A model generated the notes under the pieces. It ran no database searches and was not told the DNA's origin. It saw only the letters and a program-made list of their open reading frames with translations. The position numbers were made by a program, and so were the translations under genes. Below are positions 51,505-57,926 of a DNA stretch of 57,926 nucleotides, in pieces. Numbering within the stretch: position 1 is the stretch's first letter; each line of letters begins with the position of its first letter. Source of the DNA: Massilia yuzhufengensis (GTDB taxonomy: Bacteria; Pseudomonadota; Gammaproteobacteria; Burkholderiales; Burkholderiaceae_D). The stretch is taken from assembly GCF_900112225.1 (NCBI RefSeq), contig NZ_FOLD01000034.1, positions 1-57,926 on the forward strand, read 5' to 3'.

Positions 51505-53298
51505 CTACTCCGCGTCGGCTTCGTTCTTCATGGCCACGAAGTCGCGCTCGAACATCGCATGCAGCTCTTCGCGCGCACGGGTCGCCATCGACGCGTACTG
51601 CTGGCGGTCCTTGTAATAGGGGTAGATATCGAGCACGCTCTTGAGGTTGTGCTCGCGAAAGCGCATCGCGGCCTGGCGCGCCAGGTAGGCGCCGAAGCCC
51701 AGTTCTTCCATCACGCGCCGGCCCAGCATCAGCGCCGCCTCGAAGGTCTCGCGCTCGATCACGGTCACGCCCAGGTCCATCAGCTGGTAGTAGTGCGTCA
51801 CGTTGCGGGCCCGGGCCAGGATCGGCAGGTCCGGGAACTCGGCGCGCACCGCGGCGGCCAGCTTCAGGCTGTCGTCGATGCCGTCGATCGACAGCACCAG
51901 CGCACGCGCGTGGGCCGCGCCCGCCGCGTGCAGCAGGTCGGTGCGGGTGGCGTCGCCGTAGAACACCTTGAAGCCGAACTCGCGCAGCGTGTCGATCTGG
52001 TCGGGATCATGGTCCAGCATCGTCAGCGGCACCTGGTTGGCGTGCAGCAGGCGCCCGACGATCTGGCCGAAGCGCCCGAAGCCGGCGATGATCACGTGGC
52101 CCTGGTTGGCGTCGATGGTGTCGGCCTCGCGCCGCTTGCGGCTTTGCCAGCGCGGTTCCAGCACCCGGTCGTAGAGGATGAGCAGCAGCGGCGTGGCCAT
52201 CATCGACAGCGCCACCACCAGCACCAGCATCGAGGCGGTGTCGGCATCGAACACGCGCGCGGTGGCGGACGCGCCGAACACCACGAAGGCGAACTCGCCG
52301 CCTTGCGAGAGCAGGAAGGCGAACAGCACGCGCTGGCGCCCGCGCATGCCGAACGGGCGCGCCAGCAGCCACAGCACCGCCAGCTTGATGGACAGGAAAA
52401 TGCCGGCCATCAGCACGATGCGCCAGGGCTGGGCCAGGAACACGCCGAAATCGACCGACATGCCCACCGCGATGAAGAACAGTCCGAGCAGCAGGCCCTT
52501 GAACGGTTCGAGGTCGGCCTCGAGCGCGTGGCGGTATTCCGAATCGGCCAGCAGCACGCCGGCCATGAAGGCGCCGAGCGCCATCGACATGTTCACCCAG
52601 GCCATCAGGAGCGAGATCGAGATGATCAGCAGCAGGGCAAAAGCGGTGAAGATCTCGCGCATGCCGGTGCGCGCGATGAAACGCAGCACCGGGCGGATCA
52701 GGAAGCGCCCGGCCAGCACCAGACCGGCGATCACGGCCACGGCCTTGAGCACGCCCATCCAGCCGGCGTCCGCATGCGAATCGGGCATGCCCAGCACCGG
52801 CACCAGCGCGATCATCGGGATCGCGGCGATGTCCTGGAACAGCAGGATCGAAAAGCCGGCCTGGCCGGCCGGGGTCGGGAGCAGGTTGCGTTCCTGCATG
52901 GTGGTCAGCGCGATCGCGGTGGACGACAGCGACAGGCCGAGGGCCGCGATGAGGGCGGTCTTCCAGCCGACGCCGGCCAGGACCGCGGCCAGCAGCAGCA
53001 GGCCCGTGACGCCCGCTACCTGCGCCGCGCCCCAGCCGAAGATCGAGCGGCGCAGCGACCACAGGCGGCGCGGCTCGAGCTCCAGGCCGATCACGAACAG
53101 CAGCAGCACCACGCCGAACTCGGAAAAATGCAGGATGGTCTCGACTTCGCGGATCAGGCCCAGGCCCCAGGGGCCGATCGCGATCCCCGCCAGCAGGTAG
53201 CCAAGCACCGCGCCCAGGCCAAGCCGCTTGGCGACGGGGACCGCGATCACGGCTGCGGCCAGGTACACCAGGGCGTTGATCAGGAGGCTATGCTCCAT
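51505..53298 (-). CDS. kefC: Glutathione-regulated K+/H+ efflux antiporter, KefB/KefC type
   Basis: A 597-residue monovalent cation:proton antiporter-2 protein. Membrane domain with about 12 helices (residues 1-385), including GAVLGYLLAGIAIGP, ALGLSLSSTAIALT, ILLFQDIAAIPMIAL and LLSQGGEFAFVVFG, then a soluble RCK_N domain (HVIIAGFGRFGQIVGRLL, about 405-520) and a C-terminal tail with coiled-coil propensity. The start at 53298 follows GGGAGG; the longer frame to 53649 is a shadow of kefF. It overlaps the end of the kefF-like gene by 11 bases. Together they suggest protective K+ efflux and cytoplasm acidification during electrophile stress. Confidence 0.93.
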   Translation of the reverse strand: MEHSLLINALVYLAAAVIAVPVAKRLGLGAVLGYLLAGIAIGPWGLGLIREVETILHFSEFGVVLLLFVIGLELEPRRLWSLRRSIFGWGAAQVAGVTGLLLLAAVLAGVGWKTALIAALGLSLSSTAIALTTMQERNLLPTPAGQAGFSILLFQDIAAIPMIALVPVLGMPDSHADAGWMGVLKAVAVIAGLVLAGRFLIRPVLRFIARTGMREIFTAFALLLIISISLLMAWVNMSMALGAFMAGVLLADSEYRHALEADLEPFKGLLLGLFFIAVGMSVDFGVFLAQPWRIVLMAGIFLSIKLAVLWLLARPFGMRGRQRVLFAFLLSQGGEFAFVVFGASATARVFDADTASMLVLVVALSMMATPLLLILYDRVLEPRWQSRKRREADTIDANQGHVIIAGFGRFGQIVGRLLHANQVPLTMLDHDPDQIDTLREFGFKVFYGDATRTDLLHAAGAAHARALVLSIDGIDDSLKLAAAVRAEFPDLPILARARNVTHYYQLMDLGVTVIERETFEAALMLGRRVMEELGFGAYLARQAAMRFREHNLKSVLDIYPYYKDRQQYASMATRAREELHAMFERDFVAMKNEADAE

Positions 53299-53857
53299 GG
53301 CCGCCTCCCGTGGTGGTGGCGATGCCGGCGGTGGCGGCCAGTTGCGCGCGCAGCGCCGCGGCATGATTGGTGGCGGCCTCGGCGCCGCCCGCATCGGCGC
53401 CGTAGAACACGTGCGGGGGCAGCCAGGCCATGCCGCAAGCCCGGGCGGTCTGTTCGATCGGCGCCAGGAAGTCGGCCAGCGGCCGGCCGTGCAGGCCGCC
53501 GGTCTGGTAATCGGCGGCCGAGCTGTTGCAGGCCACCGCCACGAAAGCGGTCTTGCCATGCAGGCGGCCCGGCTGCCCGGCCGCCCACTCGGGCTTGAAC
53601 ACCGTGTCGAACCATTCCTTGAGCAGCGAAGGCATGGCGTACCAGCCAAGCTGGAACAGGAACACGACTACAGGCGCGGCCTTGAGCAGTTCGCGCTCGC
53701 GCCGCACGTCGATGTAGAAGTCGGGGTACAGCTGGTACAGGTCCTGCACCCGCACGCCGGGCAGGCTGGCGACGGCGCCGGCCACCTGGCGGCTGATGCG
53801 CGAACGGTGCAGCGAAGGGTCGGCGAAGACGACCAGGGCGCGGAGATCGGGAGTCAT
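53288..53857 (-). CDS. kefF: KefF-like NAD(P)H oxidoreductase, ancillary to KefC
   Basis: A 189-residue flavodoxin-2-fold quinone reductase. FMN-site motifs include VVFADPSLHRSRISRQVAGA near the start, VVVFLFQLGWYAMPSLLKEW and LHGKTAFVAVACNSSAADY. KefF proteins activate the KefC channel and reduce quinones. The start at 53857 (MTPDLRALVVF) is chosen by family; no strong ribosome site is seen there. Overlaps kefC by 11 bases and is transcribed first. The region upstream, 53858-54002, is shared with the divergent scrambled kinase gene. Confidence 0.9.
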   Translation of the reverse strand: MTPDLRALVVFADPSLHRSRISRQVAGAVASLPGVRVQDLYQLYPDFYIDVRRERELLKAAPVVVFLFQLGWYAMPSLLKEWFDTVFKPEWAAGQPGRLHGKTAFVAVACNSSAADYQTGGLHGRPLADFLAPIEQTARACGMAWLPPHVFYGADAGGAEAATNHAAALRAQLAATAGIATTTGGGHGA

Positions 53858-54002
53858 GGAAGGGTCGTGTTGGAGACCGGGAGATTGTACCTTGCGAAAA
53901 TGGAACTGTTGGCCTGCCGTGCGTAATGACGGTGTGTGTGGCGGTATCATAGTCGGCGACCAAGCACTACAATTGCAATTCTATAAACGAACCAGGGCCG
54001 GC

Positions 54003-54941
54003 ATGGCGCTTCCCGATACGGCACGGTCCCGGCGTTTCGCCCTTGGCGACGGCGACCTGGGCAAACTCATCGACGAGTTCGACTGGAGCACCACCGCGCT
54101 GGGGCCGGTCGAGCACTGGCCGCCCGTCATCTGTAACACGGTGGGCCTGATCCTGCGCTCGCCGGTGCCGATGGTCACCCTGTGGGGCCAGGACGGCGTC
54201 ATGATCTACAACGATGCCTACCGCGGCATAGCCGGCTGGGGCCATCCCGGGCTGCTCGGCGCACCGGTGCGCCAGGGCTGGTCCGAGATCGTGGAATTCA
54301 ACGATCACATGATGAGCGTGGTGCTGGCCGGCGGCACCTTGTCCTACCGCGACCAGGAGCTGGCCCTGGGCAGCGCCGGCCAGTCCGCACAGCAGTGGTT
54401 CAACCTCGACTATTCCCCGATCGTCGACGAGGCGGGCAAGGTGGCCGGCGTGGTCGCCATCGTGGTCGAGACGACGGCGCGGGTGTGCGCCGAGCGCGCA
54501 CTGGCGGCGAGCGACATGCGGTTACGCAGCTTCGCCCAGGCGATGCCGCACCAGGTCTGGGCGGCCGACGCGAGCGGCGCGCTGGACTGGTTCCGGTTGA
54601 GCATGGCGTGGTGCTGGGCCGTGTTCTTCTGTTCCTCGATGTCGGTATTGGTGCCGATCCAGCCGCTCACCCTGCCCTCGGCGTCGCGCAGGGGCACGGC
54701 GCGCTTCAGGTGCCAGCGGTAGCTGCCGTCGGCGCGGCGCAGCCGCACCTCCACCTCGAACGGGGCGCCCGTCGCGAGCGACTCGGTCCAGCGGCTCCGG
54801 ACCAGGTGCAGGTCGGCCTACGGCTTTGCCCGCCAGTCGGGCGGCCACCTGGCCATCGACAGCGAGCCGGGCCGGGGCACCGTGGTCCGGGTCTATTTGC
54901 CTCGCAGCATGGCCGAAGAGGGCAGCGTGCCGAGGGCCTGA
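54003..54941 (+). pseudogene. PAS sensor histidine kinase remnant with an internal inverted segment
   Basis: The first ~195 residues read as the N-terminus of a PAS-type (hybrid) kinase: DWSTTALGPVEHWPPVICNT, IYNDAYRGIAGWGHPGLLGA, then the start of a second PAS (FAQAMPHQVWAADASGALDW) ending at about 54590. From about 54591 to 54815 the sense strand is meaningless, but the opposite strand encodes the end of that PAS domain (LATGAPFEVEVRLRRADGSY, WIGTNTDIEEQKN). At 54816 the sense frame resumes with the last 40 residues of a HATPase domain (AYGFARQSGGHLAIDSEPGR, VVRVYLPR) to the TGA at 54939-54941. HisKA and most of HATPase are missing. An inversion plus deletions explains this. Confidence 0.85.
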
Positions 54942-55030
54942 TCCTACAGCCTGTGCGGGCGCGGGCCTATTCGTGCGCGCCCCGGGCGGGGCTATCATGG
55001 CTTCCTGTCTAGATAAAGAAGGAGGCCAGC

Positions 55031-55339
55031 ATGTCGATGCAAAACGAAGGCAAGGACACCAAGGGTCGCACCTACGACCAGACCACCAAGGGCGGCAGCG
55101 GCAGCGCCGCCAGCATGGGCACGGGCGGCACCGGCGACGCCGGTTCCATGGGCGGCAAGGGCGCCGACCAGGGCAGCCGGCAGTCGGCCAGCCGGACCGA
55201 CGACCTGCTTGCGGGCGACACCACCGACCAGGAAGCCGAGCAGGCGTTCAGCGGCGGCAGCAAGTCGGGGGAAGTGCGCACCGGGATGGAGGGGATCGGT
55301 AAGGCTGGTGGACGGGAATCGCCGCCGCGCAAGCCTTGA
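55031..55339 (+). CDS. Small glycine/serine-rich disordered protein
   Basis: A 102-residue hydrophilic protein without signal or membrane segment, rich in Gly, Ser, Thr, Asp and Lys (GGSGSAASMGTGGTGDAGSM). It looks intrinsically disordered, similar in style to small stress-related proteins, but no family was recognised. The reading is supported by a strong AAGGAGG before the ATG at 55031 and by its clean start and stop. Downstream, at 55361, begins the second copy of the dispersed palindromic repeat. Confidence 0.75.
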   Translation: MSMQNEGKDTKGRTYDQTTKGGSGSAASMGTGGTGDAGSMGGKGADQGSRQSASRTDDLLAGDTTDQEAEQAFSGGSKSGEVRTGMEGIGKAGGRESPPRKP

Positions 55340-55360
55340 GACCGCGCGAAGCATACCAGC

Positions 55361-55456
55361 AGGGTGGCCGGCTTCGCCGGCCGCGCGTTCAAGCGTCGCC
55401 AGGGTTGCCACGGCGTTCGCTTTGGTCGCACGCGCGGTCGGCGGAGCCGACCACGG
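55361..55456. repeat. Dispersed palindromic repeat, copy 2
   Basis: The left arm 55361-55392 matches that at 17831-17861 base for base over the 31 shared positions, and the right arm 55428-55456 is a diverged inverted counterpart (CGCGCGGTCGGCGGAGCCGA). It lies between convergent genes and covers the stop codon and last ~20 codons of the acetyltransferase gene at 55389-56000. Confidence 0.75.
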
Positions 55457-56000
55457 TAAAATCCCGCCCGGCGGCGAGCCGGTACAGCACATGGCGCGAC
55501 AGCGGATGCCCGGGCGCCAGCGCCGGGTGCTCGAACGCGCCGCCCGCATCTTCCCGCATGCCCAGCTTCTCCATCACCGCACGCGAACGCAGGTTGGCCG
55601 AGACGGTGAAGGACACGATCTCGTCGAGCCGTACATCCCCGAAACCGAAGCCGATACAGGCGCGCGCCGCCTCGATCGCATAGCCCTTGCCCCAGTGCGG
55701 CGCCGCCAGGCGCCAGCCGATGTCGGTGCAGGGCGCGATTGGCAGGCCGGCGTCATGGCGCTTCAGGCCCGTAAACCCCACCAGTTCCCCGCTGTCTGCC
55801 AGTGTGAGTGCGAAGTAGCAGGCGCCGCTGGCGTCGAACAGCGCCTGCTGCGCGGCGACGAAGTCCACCGCCTGCGCCATCGTGGGAGGTGCGGGCAGGA
55901 AGGCGGTGACGCGCGGATCCTGGTTCAGTTCCCAGAACGCCTGCGCGTCGGCGGTGTCCCAGGTGCGCAGGACCAGCCGCGCGCTGCGGATCACGTCCAT
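55389..56000 (-). CDS. RimJ/RimL-type GNAT acetyltransferase
   Basis: A 203-residue acetyltransferase with the RimJ/RimL layout: SARLVLRTWDTADAQAFWEL, IGWRLAAPHWGKGYAIEAAR (acetyl-CoA loop), and FTVSANLRSRAVMEKLGMRE. The start at 56000 follows AGGGA. The last ~20 residues (VVGSADRACDQSERRGNPGD) are encoded by the dispersed palindromic repeat 55361-55456 and are probably not part of the conserved fold. Divergent from the TetR regulator across 67 bp, so possibly its target. Substrate unknown. Confidence 0.9.
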   Translation of the reverse strand: MDVIRSARLVLRTWDTADAQAFWELNQDPRVTAFLPAPPTMAQAVDFVAAQQALFDASGACYFALTLADSGELVGFTGLKRHDAGLPIAPCTDIGWRLAAPHWGKGYAIEAARACIGFGFGDVRLDEIVSFTVSANLRSRAVMEKLGMREDAGGAFEHPALAPGHPLSRHVLYRLAAGRDFTVVGSADRACDQSERRGNPGDA

Positions 56001-56012
56001 ACGGTCCCTTTG

Positions 56013-56032
56013 TTGACACTCTGCATTGTCAA
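56013..56032. promoter_or_regulatory. Dyad TTGACA-N8-TGTCAA between the acetyltransferase and TetR genes
   Basis: A perfect 6-8-6 inverted repeat in the 67-bp divergent gap. Each half also reads as a consensus -35 hexamer, one for each direction, though no ideal -10 is spaced for either; TAGAAT at 56056-56061 is the best candidate on the plus strand. A site bound by the TetR-type protein is likely here. Confidence 0.5.
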
Positions 56033-56067
56033 AGTCTTCATGGCAAGTTTCTGTGTAGAATGTAACG

Positions 56068-56712
56068 ATGAAAGCACAGCTCACCACCAGCAGCCGGTCC
56101 TACCGTGGCCTGTCCCAGGAAGCGCGGCGCGCCGATCGCCGCGCGCGCCTGGTCGCCGCCGCCATCGCCGTGTACGGCGAGCGTGGCTACCACCAGGCCA
56201 CCGTCAAGGCGGTGTGCGACGCCGCCGGCCTGACCGAGCGCTATTTCTACGAGTCGTTCGCCAACAGCGAAGCCTTGCTGATCGACTCGTTCGACGCCGT
56301 GGTGCACTCGGTGCTGGGGCAGATCACCCGCGCCGCCCAGGACGCCGGGCGCGGGCGAATCACCCGCTCGCGCGCCATGCTGCACGCCTATTTCGAGTCG
56401 CTGCAGAACGAGCCGCAGTCGGCGCGCGTGTTCCTGGTCGAGATCCGTGGCGTGAGCCGGGCGGTGGACCAGGCCTTCGACGGCGCGCTGCGGGCGATCG
56501 GGCGCGAAGTGGCGCGCATCGTGGCGCCGCCCGGAGTACCCGAGAACGCACTGCTGCAGGCCGGCGTGGTCGGCGGCGTGATCCACATCGCGCTGCGCTG
56601 GATCGAGGACGGCTACCGTCCCGGCATCGACACCGTGGTCGATTCGGCGCTGCGCCTTGGTACCGTGCTGGCCTCGGCGTCGCGGCGCCGGACCACCCCG
56701 GCGCCGCGCTAG
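56068..56712 (+). CDS. TetR-family transcriptional regulator
   Basis: A 214-residue TetR regulator. The N-terminal helix-turn-helix is at about 25-70 (LVAAAIAVYGERGYHQATVK, DAAGLTERYFYESFANSEAL); the rest is an all-helical ligand domain with no recognisable specificity. The start at 56068 is by family; a weak ribosome site (GTAACG region) precedes it. It is divergent from an acetyltransferase gene with a shared dyad in between, and ends eight bases before the convergent DUF4214 gene. Confidence 0.93.
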   Translation: MKAQLTTSSRSYRGLSQEARRADRRARLVAAAIAVYGERGYHQATVKAVCDAAGLTERYFYESFANSEALLIDSFDAVVHSVLGQITRAAQDAGRGRITRSRAMLHAYFESLQNEPQSARVFLVEIRGVSRAVDQAFDGALRAIGREVARIVAPPGVPENALLQAGVVGGVIHIALRWIEDGYRPGIDTVVDSALRLGTVLASASRRRTTPAPR

Positions 56713-56720
56713 CGGCGCTG

Positions 56721-57473
56721 TTAGCCGGCGGGAGTGACGATCGGCAGCTCCAGTTCGTCGATGGTCGCCTTGATGATGGCTTCGAAGGCCACCAGGTCGG
56801 TCTTCGCATCGACCTGGGCCAGCATCCGGCGCGCCAGTTCATTGGCGCGGGTGCCGTTGTAGGCCAGGACTGTCGATACGCGCAGGCTCATCTGGCGATA
56901 GAAGCTGGCCGATACCGCCAGCTTGTTGCGCACCGCCACGGCATCGTCGCCCTGCGCCCCGAGCATGATCGACATCGCCGCTTCGGCGCGCGAGATCTGT
57001 CCGTTGTCGATCGCATTGGTCCACCAGGCCAGGCCCGGGAGGTCGGCGCTGCGGTTGAACAGGTTGCGGTACACCCCATCGAGGAACATCGGGGTATTTC
57101 CGGGATATAGCTGCTGCGATTCGGCGCTGTTCGAGAACGCATCGAACACCTGGCGCACCCCCGCATTCCAGCGGTACTGCGCCGCCAGCGCGGCGGGTTC
57201 GGTCGGCGCCCGTGACAGCTTGAACTGGCGGTCCCAGAACACCATTCCGCCGACATCGGCCGGCCGGCCGAAGTAGGCGACATAGAGATGCTGGAGCGCG
57301 GCGGCGTATTCTTCGGCGGCCTGCGCTTCGGCCGTGACGGTCGCGGCGCTGCGGCTTGCCGACTGGGCGCCGGCCCGGGTATCGACGGCGTCGCCGCCGC
57401 AGCCGGACAGGACGAGGGCGCATGCGGTGCATACCGCCGCGGCGTGAAGGTAGCGGGTGCGGGACTGGGTCAT
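56721..57473 (-). CDS. DUF4214-domain lipoprotein
   Basis: A 250-residue protein with a lipoprotein signal (LVLSGCGG, lipidated Cys at about 25). The mature part has two DUF4214-type helical repeats: LYVAYFGRPADVGGMVFWDR and VYRNLFNRSADLPGLAWWTN. DUF4214 is found in many secreted or surface proteins of proteobacteria, often near S-layer or type I secreted proteins; its function is unsettled. The start at 57473 follows GGGAGAA. The right-hand IS4 element begins about 80-95 bp upstream of the start, so its promoter must lie in this short gap or in the IS. Confidence 0.88.
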   Translation of the reverse strand: MTQSRTRYLHAAAVCTACALVLSGCGGDAVDTRAGAQSASRSAATVTAEAQAAEEYAAALQHLYVAYFGRPADVGGMVFWDRQFKLSRAPTEPAALAAQYRWNAGVRQVFDAFSNSAESQQLYPGNTPMFLDGVYRNLFNRSADLPGLAWWTNAIDNGQISRAEAAMSIMLGAQGDDAVAVRNKLAVSASFYRQMSLRVSTVLAYNGTRANELARRMLAQVDAKTDLVAFEAIIKATIDELELPIVTPAG

Positions 57474-57568
57474 CGTGTTCTCCCTGTTGTTGTCTCAGCT
57501 GTAAGTATAAGCTTGCGGGATTGCCATGGCGCACCCCACGCGTGGTGGGACTAAAAAAAGCCCGGCCA

Positions 57569-57591
57569 GGCCGTAATGCCGTTCAGTTAAG
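57569..57591. repeat. Left terminal inverted repeat of the right IS4 element (core)
   Basis: Exact reverse complement of 334-356. Outside it, AAAAAAAGCCCGGCCA (about 57553-57568) resembles the outer terminator-like end of the left copy, so the IR probably extends outward to about 57553. Confidence 0.85.
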
Positions 57592-57612
57592 ACTGAACGG
57601 CATTTTTATTTT
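57575..57612 (+). terminator. Hairpin with T-run at the IS left end
   Basis: A perfect 13-bp stem, 57575-57587 (AATGCCGTTCAGT) and 57592-57604 (ACTGAACGGCATT), with loop TAAG, followed by a T-rich tract to 57612. One arm is the terminal inverted repeat itself. Placed before the transposase start at 57654, it should stop transcripts entering from outside, a known means of limiting transposase expression in other IS. Confidence 0.75.
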
Positions 57613-57653
57613 GTCGTTGTAAACGTTCCGCATCGCTGTTAACCTTCGTCGCC

Positions 57654-57926
57654 ATGTTCGACGACACCCTCCATTTCCTGGCAAATCAACTCGAGTCTCC
57701 CGATTGGGCAAGGCTGGGCGAGCATTTGCCGTATGAATGGGTCGAGCAGGCGGTCCTGAGCACGGAAGCGACGAGCATCCGACATCGACGCTTGCCTGCC
57801 GAGCAGGTGGTATGGCTTATGGTGGCCCTAGCTTTGTACAGGCACAAATCGATCAGCGAAGTGCTGGACGATCTCGGCTTGGCGATACCGGATTCACAGA
57901 CGCCATTCGTCAGCAAGAGCGCTGCG
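57654..57926 (+). mobile_element. IS4-family transposase, N-terminal part (right edge cut)
   Basis: The frame opens with ATG at 57654 and runs to the last base, giving the first 91 residues of an IS4-family transposase: the N-terminal Nterm_IS4 domain (MFDDTLHFLANQLESPDWAR, RRLPAEQVVWLMVALALYRH). The catalytic core lies off the right edge. Orientation and terminal repeat match the left-hand copy (3-338). Confidence 0.92.

Overview
The window looks like chromosome of a high-GC betaproteobacterium of the Oxalobacteraceae (Massilia/Telluria/Duganella type). The reasons are the uniformly high GC, GC-rich third positions with long shadow ORFs opposite real genes, the LysR-pirin-OsmC triad, the many c-di-GMP and sensor proteins, and the protein families present. 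This is inference from gene content; no rRNA or tRNA lies in the window.

Both ends lie inside copies of one IS4-family insertion sequence in the same orientation: the transposase C-terminus at 3-338 and its N-terminus at 57654-57926, each with the same terminal repeat. Between them, from left to right: an alpha-2-macroglobulin/penicillin-binding protein 1C operon (383-8106); a three-subunit molybdenum aldehyde dehydrogenase paoABC (8300-12179, minus strand); a two-gene secreted-protein operon (12266-13437); purU; a LytS/LytR-type two-component pair (14627-16584); an acetyltransferase, a small exported protein and a GAF-GGDEF-EAL protein (16744-19796); LysR, pirin and OsmC (19957-22189); a methyltransferase and a second LysR (22267-24170); a 168-bp MITE-like inverted repeat; a TMEM175-type channel gene broken by an 8-bp tandem duplication; DedA; a proline-rich membrane protein; and a coupled hybrid kinase/diguanylate cyclase pair (26705-31152).

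From 31.2 to 45.7 kb lies a carbohydrate-uptake region: two TonB-dependent receptors, two GH43 glycosidases (one exported, one without a signal), a complete ABC sugar importer (binding protein, two permeases, ATPase), a LacI-type regulator and an EamA transporter. The simplest reading is a locus for arabinose- or xylose-containing oligosaccharides: outer-membrane capture by the receptor, periplasmic trimming, ABC import, cytoplasmic hydrolysis, with LacI as sugar sensor. A shared 11-bp box precedes the ABC operon and the second receptor.

The right part has a 2-hydroxyacid dehydrogenase, a decayed PAS-EAL gene, a cation-homeostasis block (nhaA-ktrB-ktrA and kefF-kefC), a histidine kinase gene scrambled by an internal inversion, a small disordered protein, an acetyltransferase divergent from a TetR regulator, and a DUF4214 lipoprotein next to the right-hand IS.

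Three sensory or membrane genes are pseudogenes with three different kinds of lesion (tandem duplication, deletion plus frameshift, inversion plus deletion). No gap without a gene exceeds 300 bases; the larger ones (24171-24461, 33473-33757, 17702-17918, 8107-8299, 51317-51504, 14446-14626) are described below where anything is visible. In 51317-51504 and 14446-14626 I see only expected upstream sequence for nhaA and purU and no clear motif.
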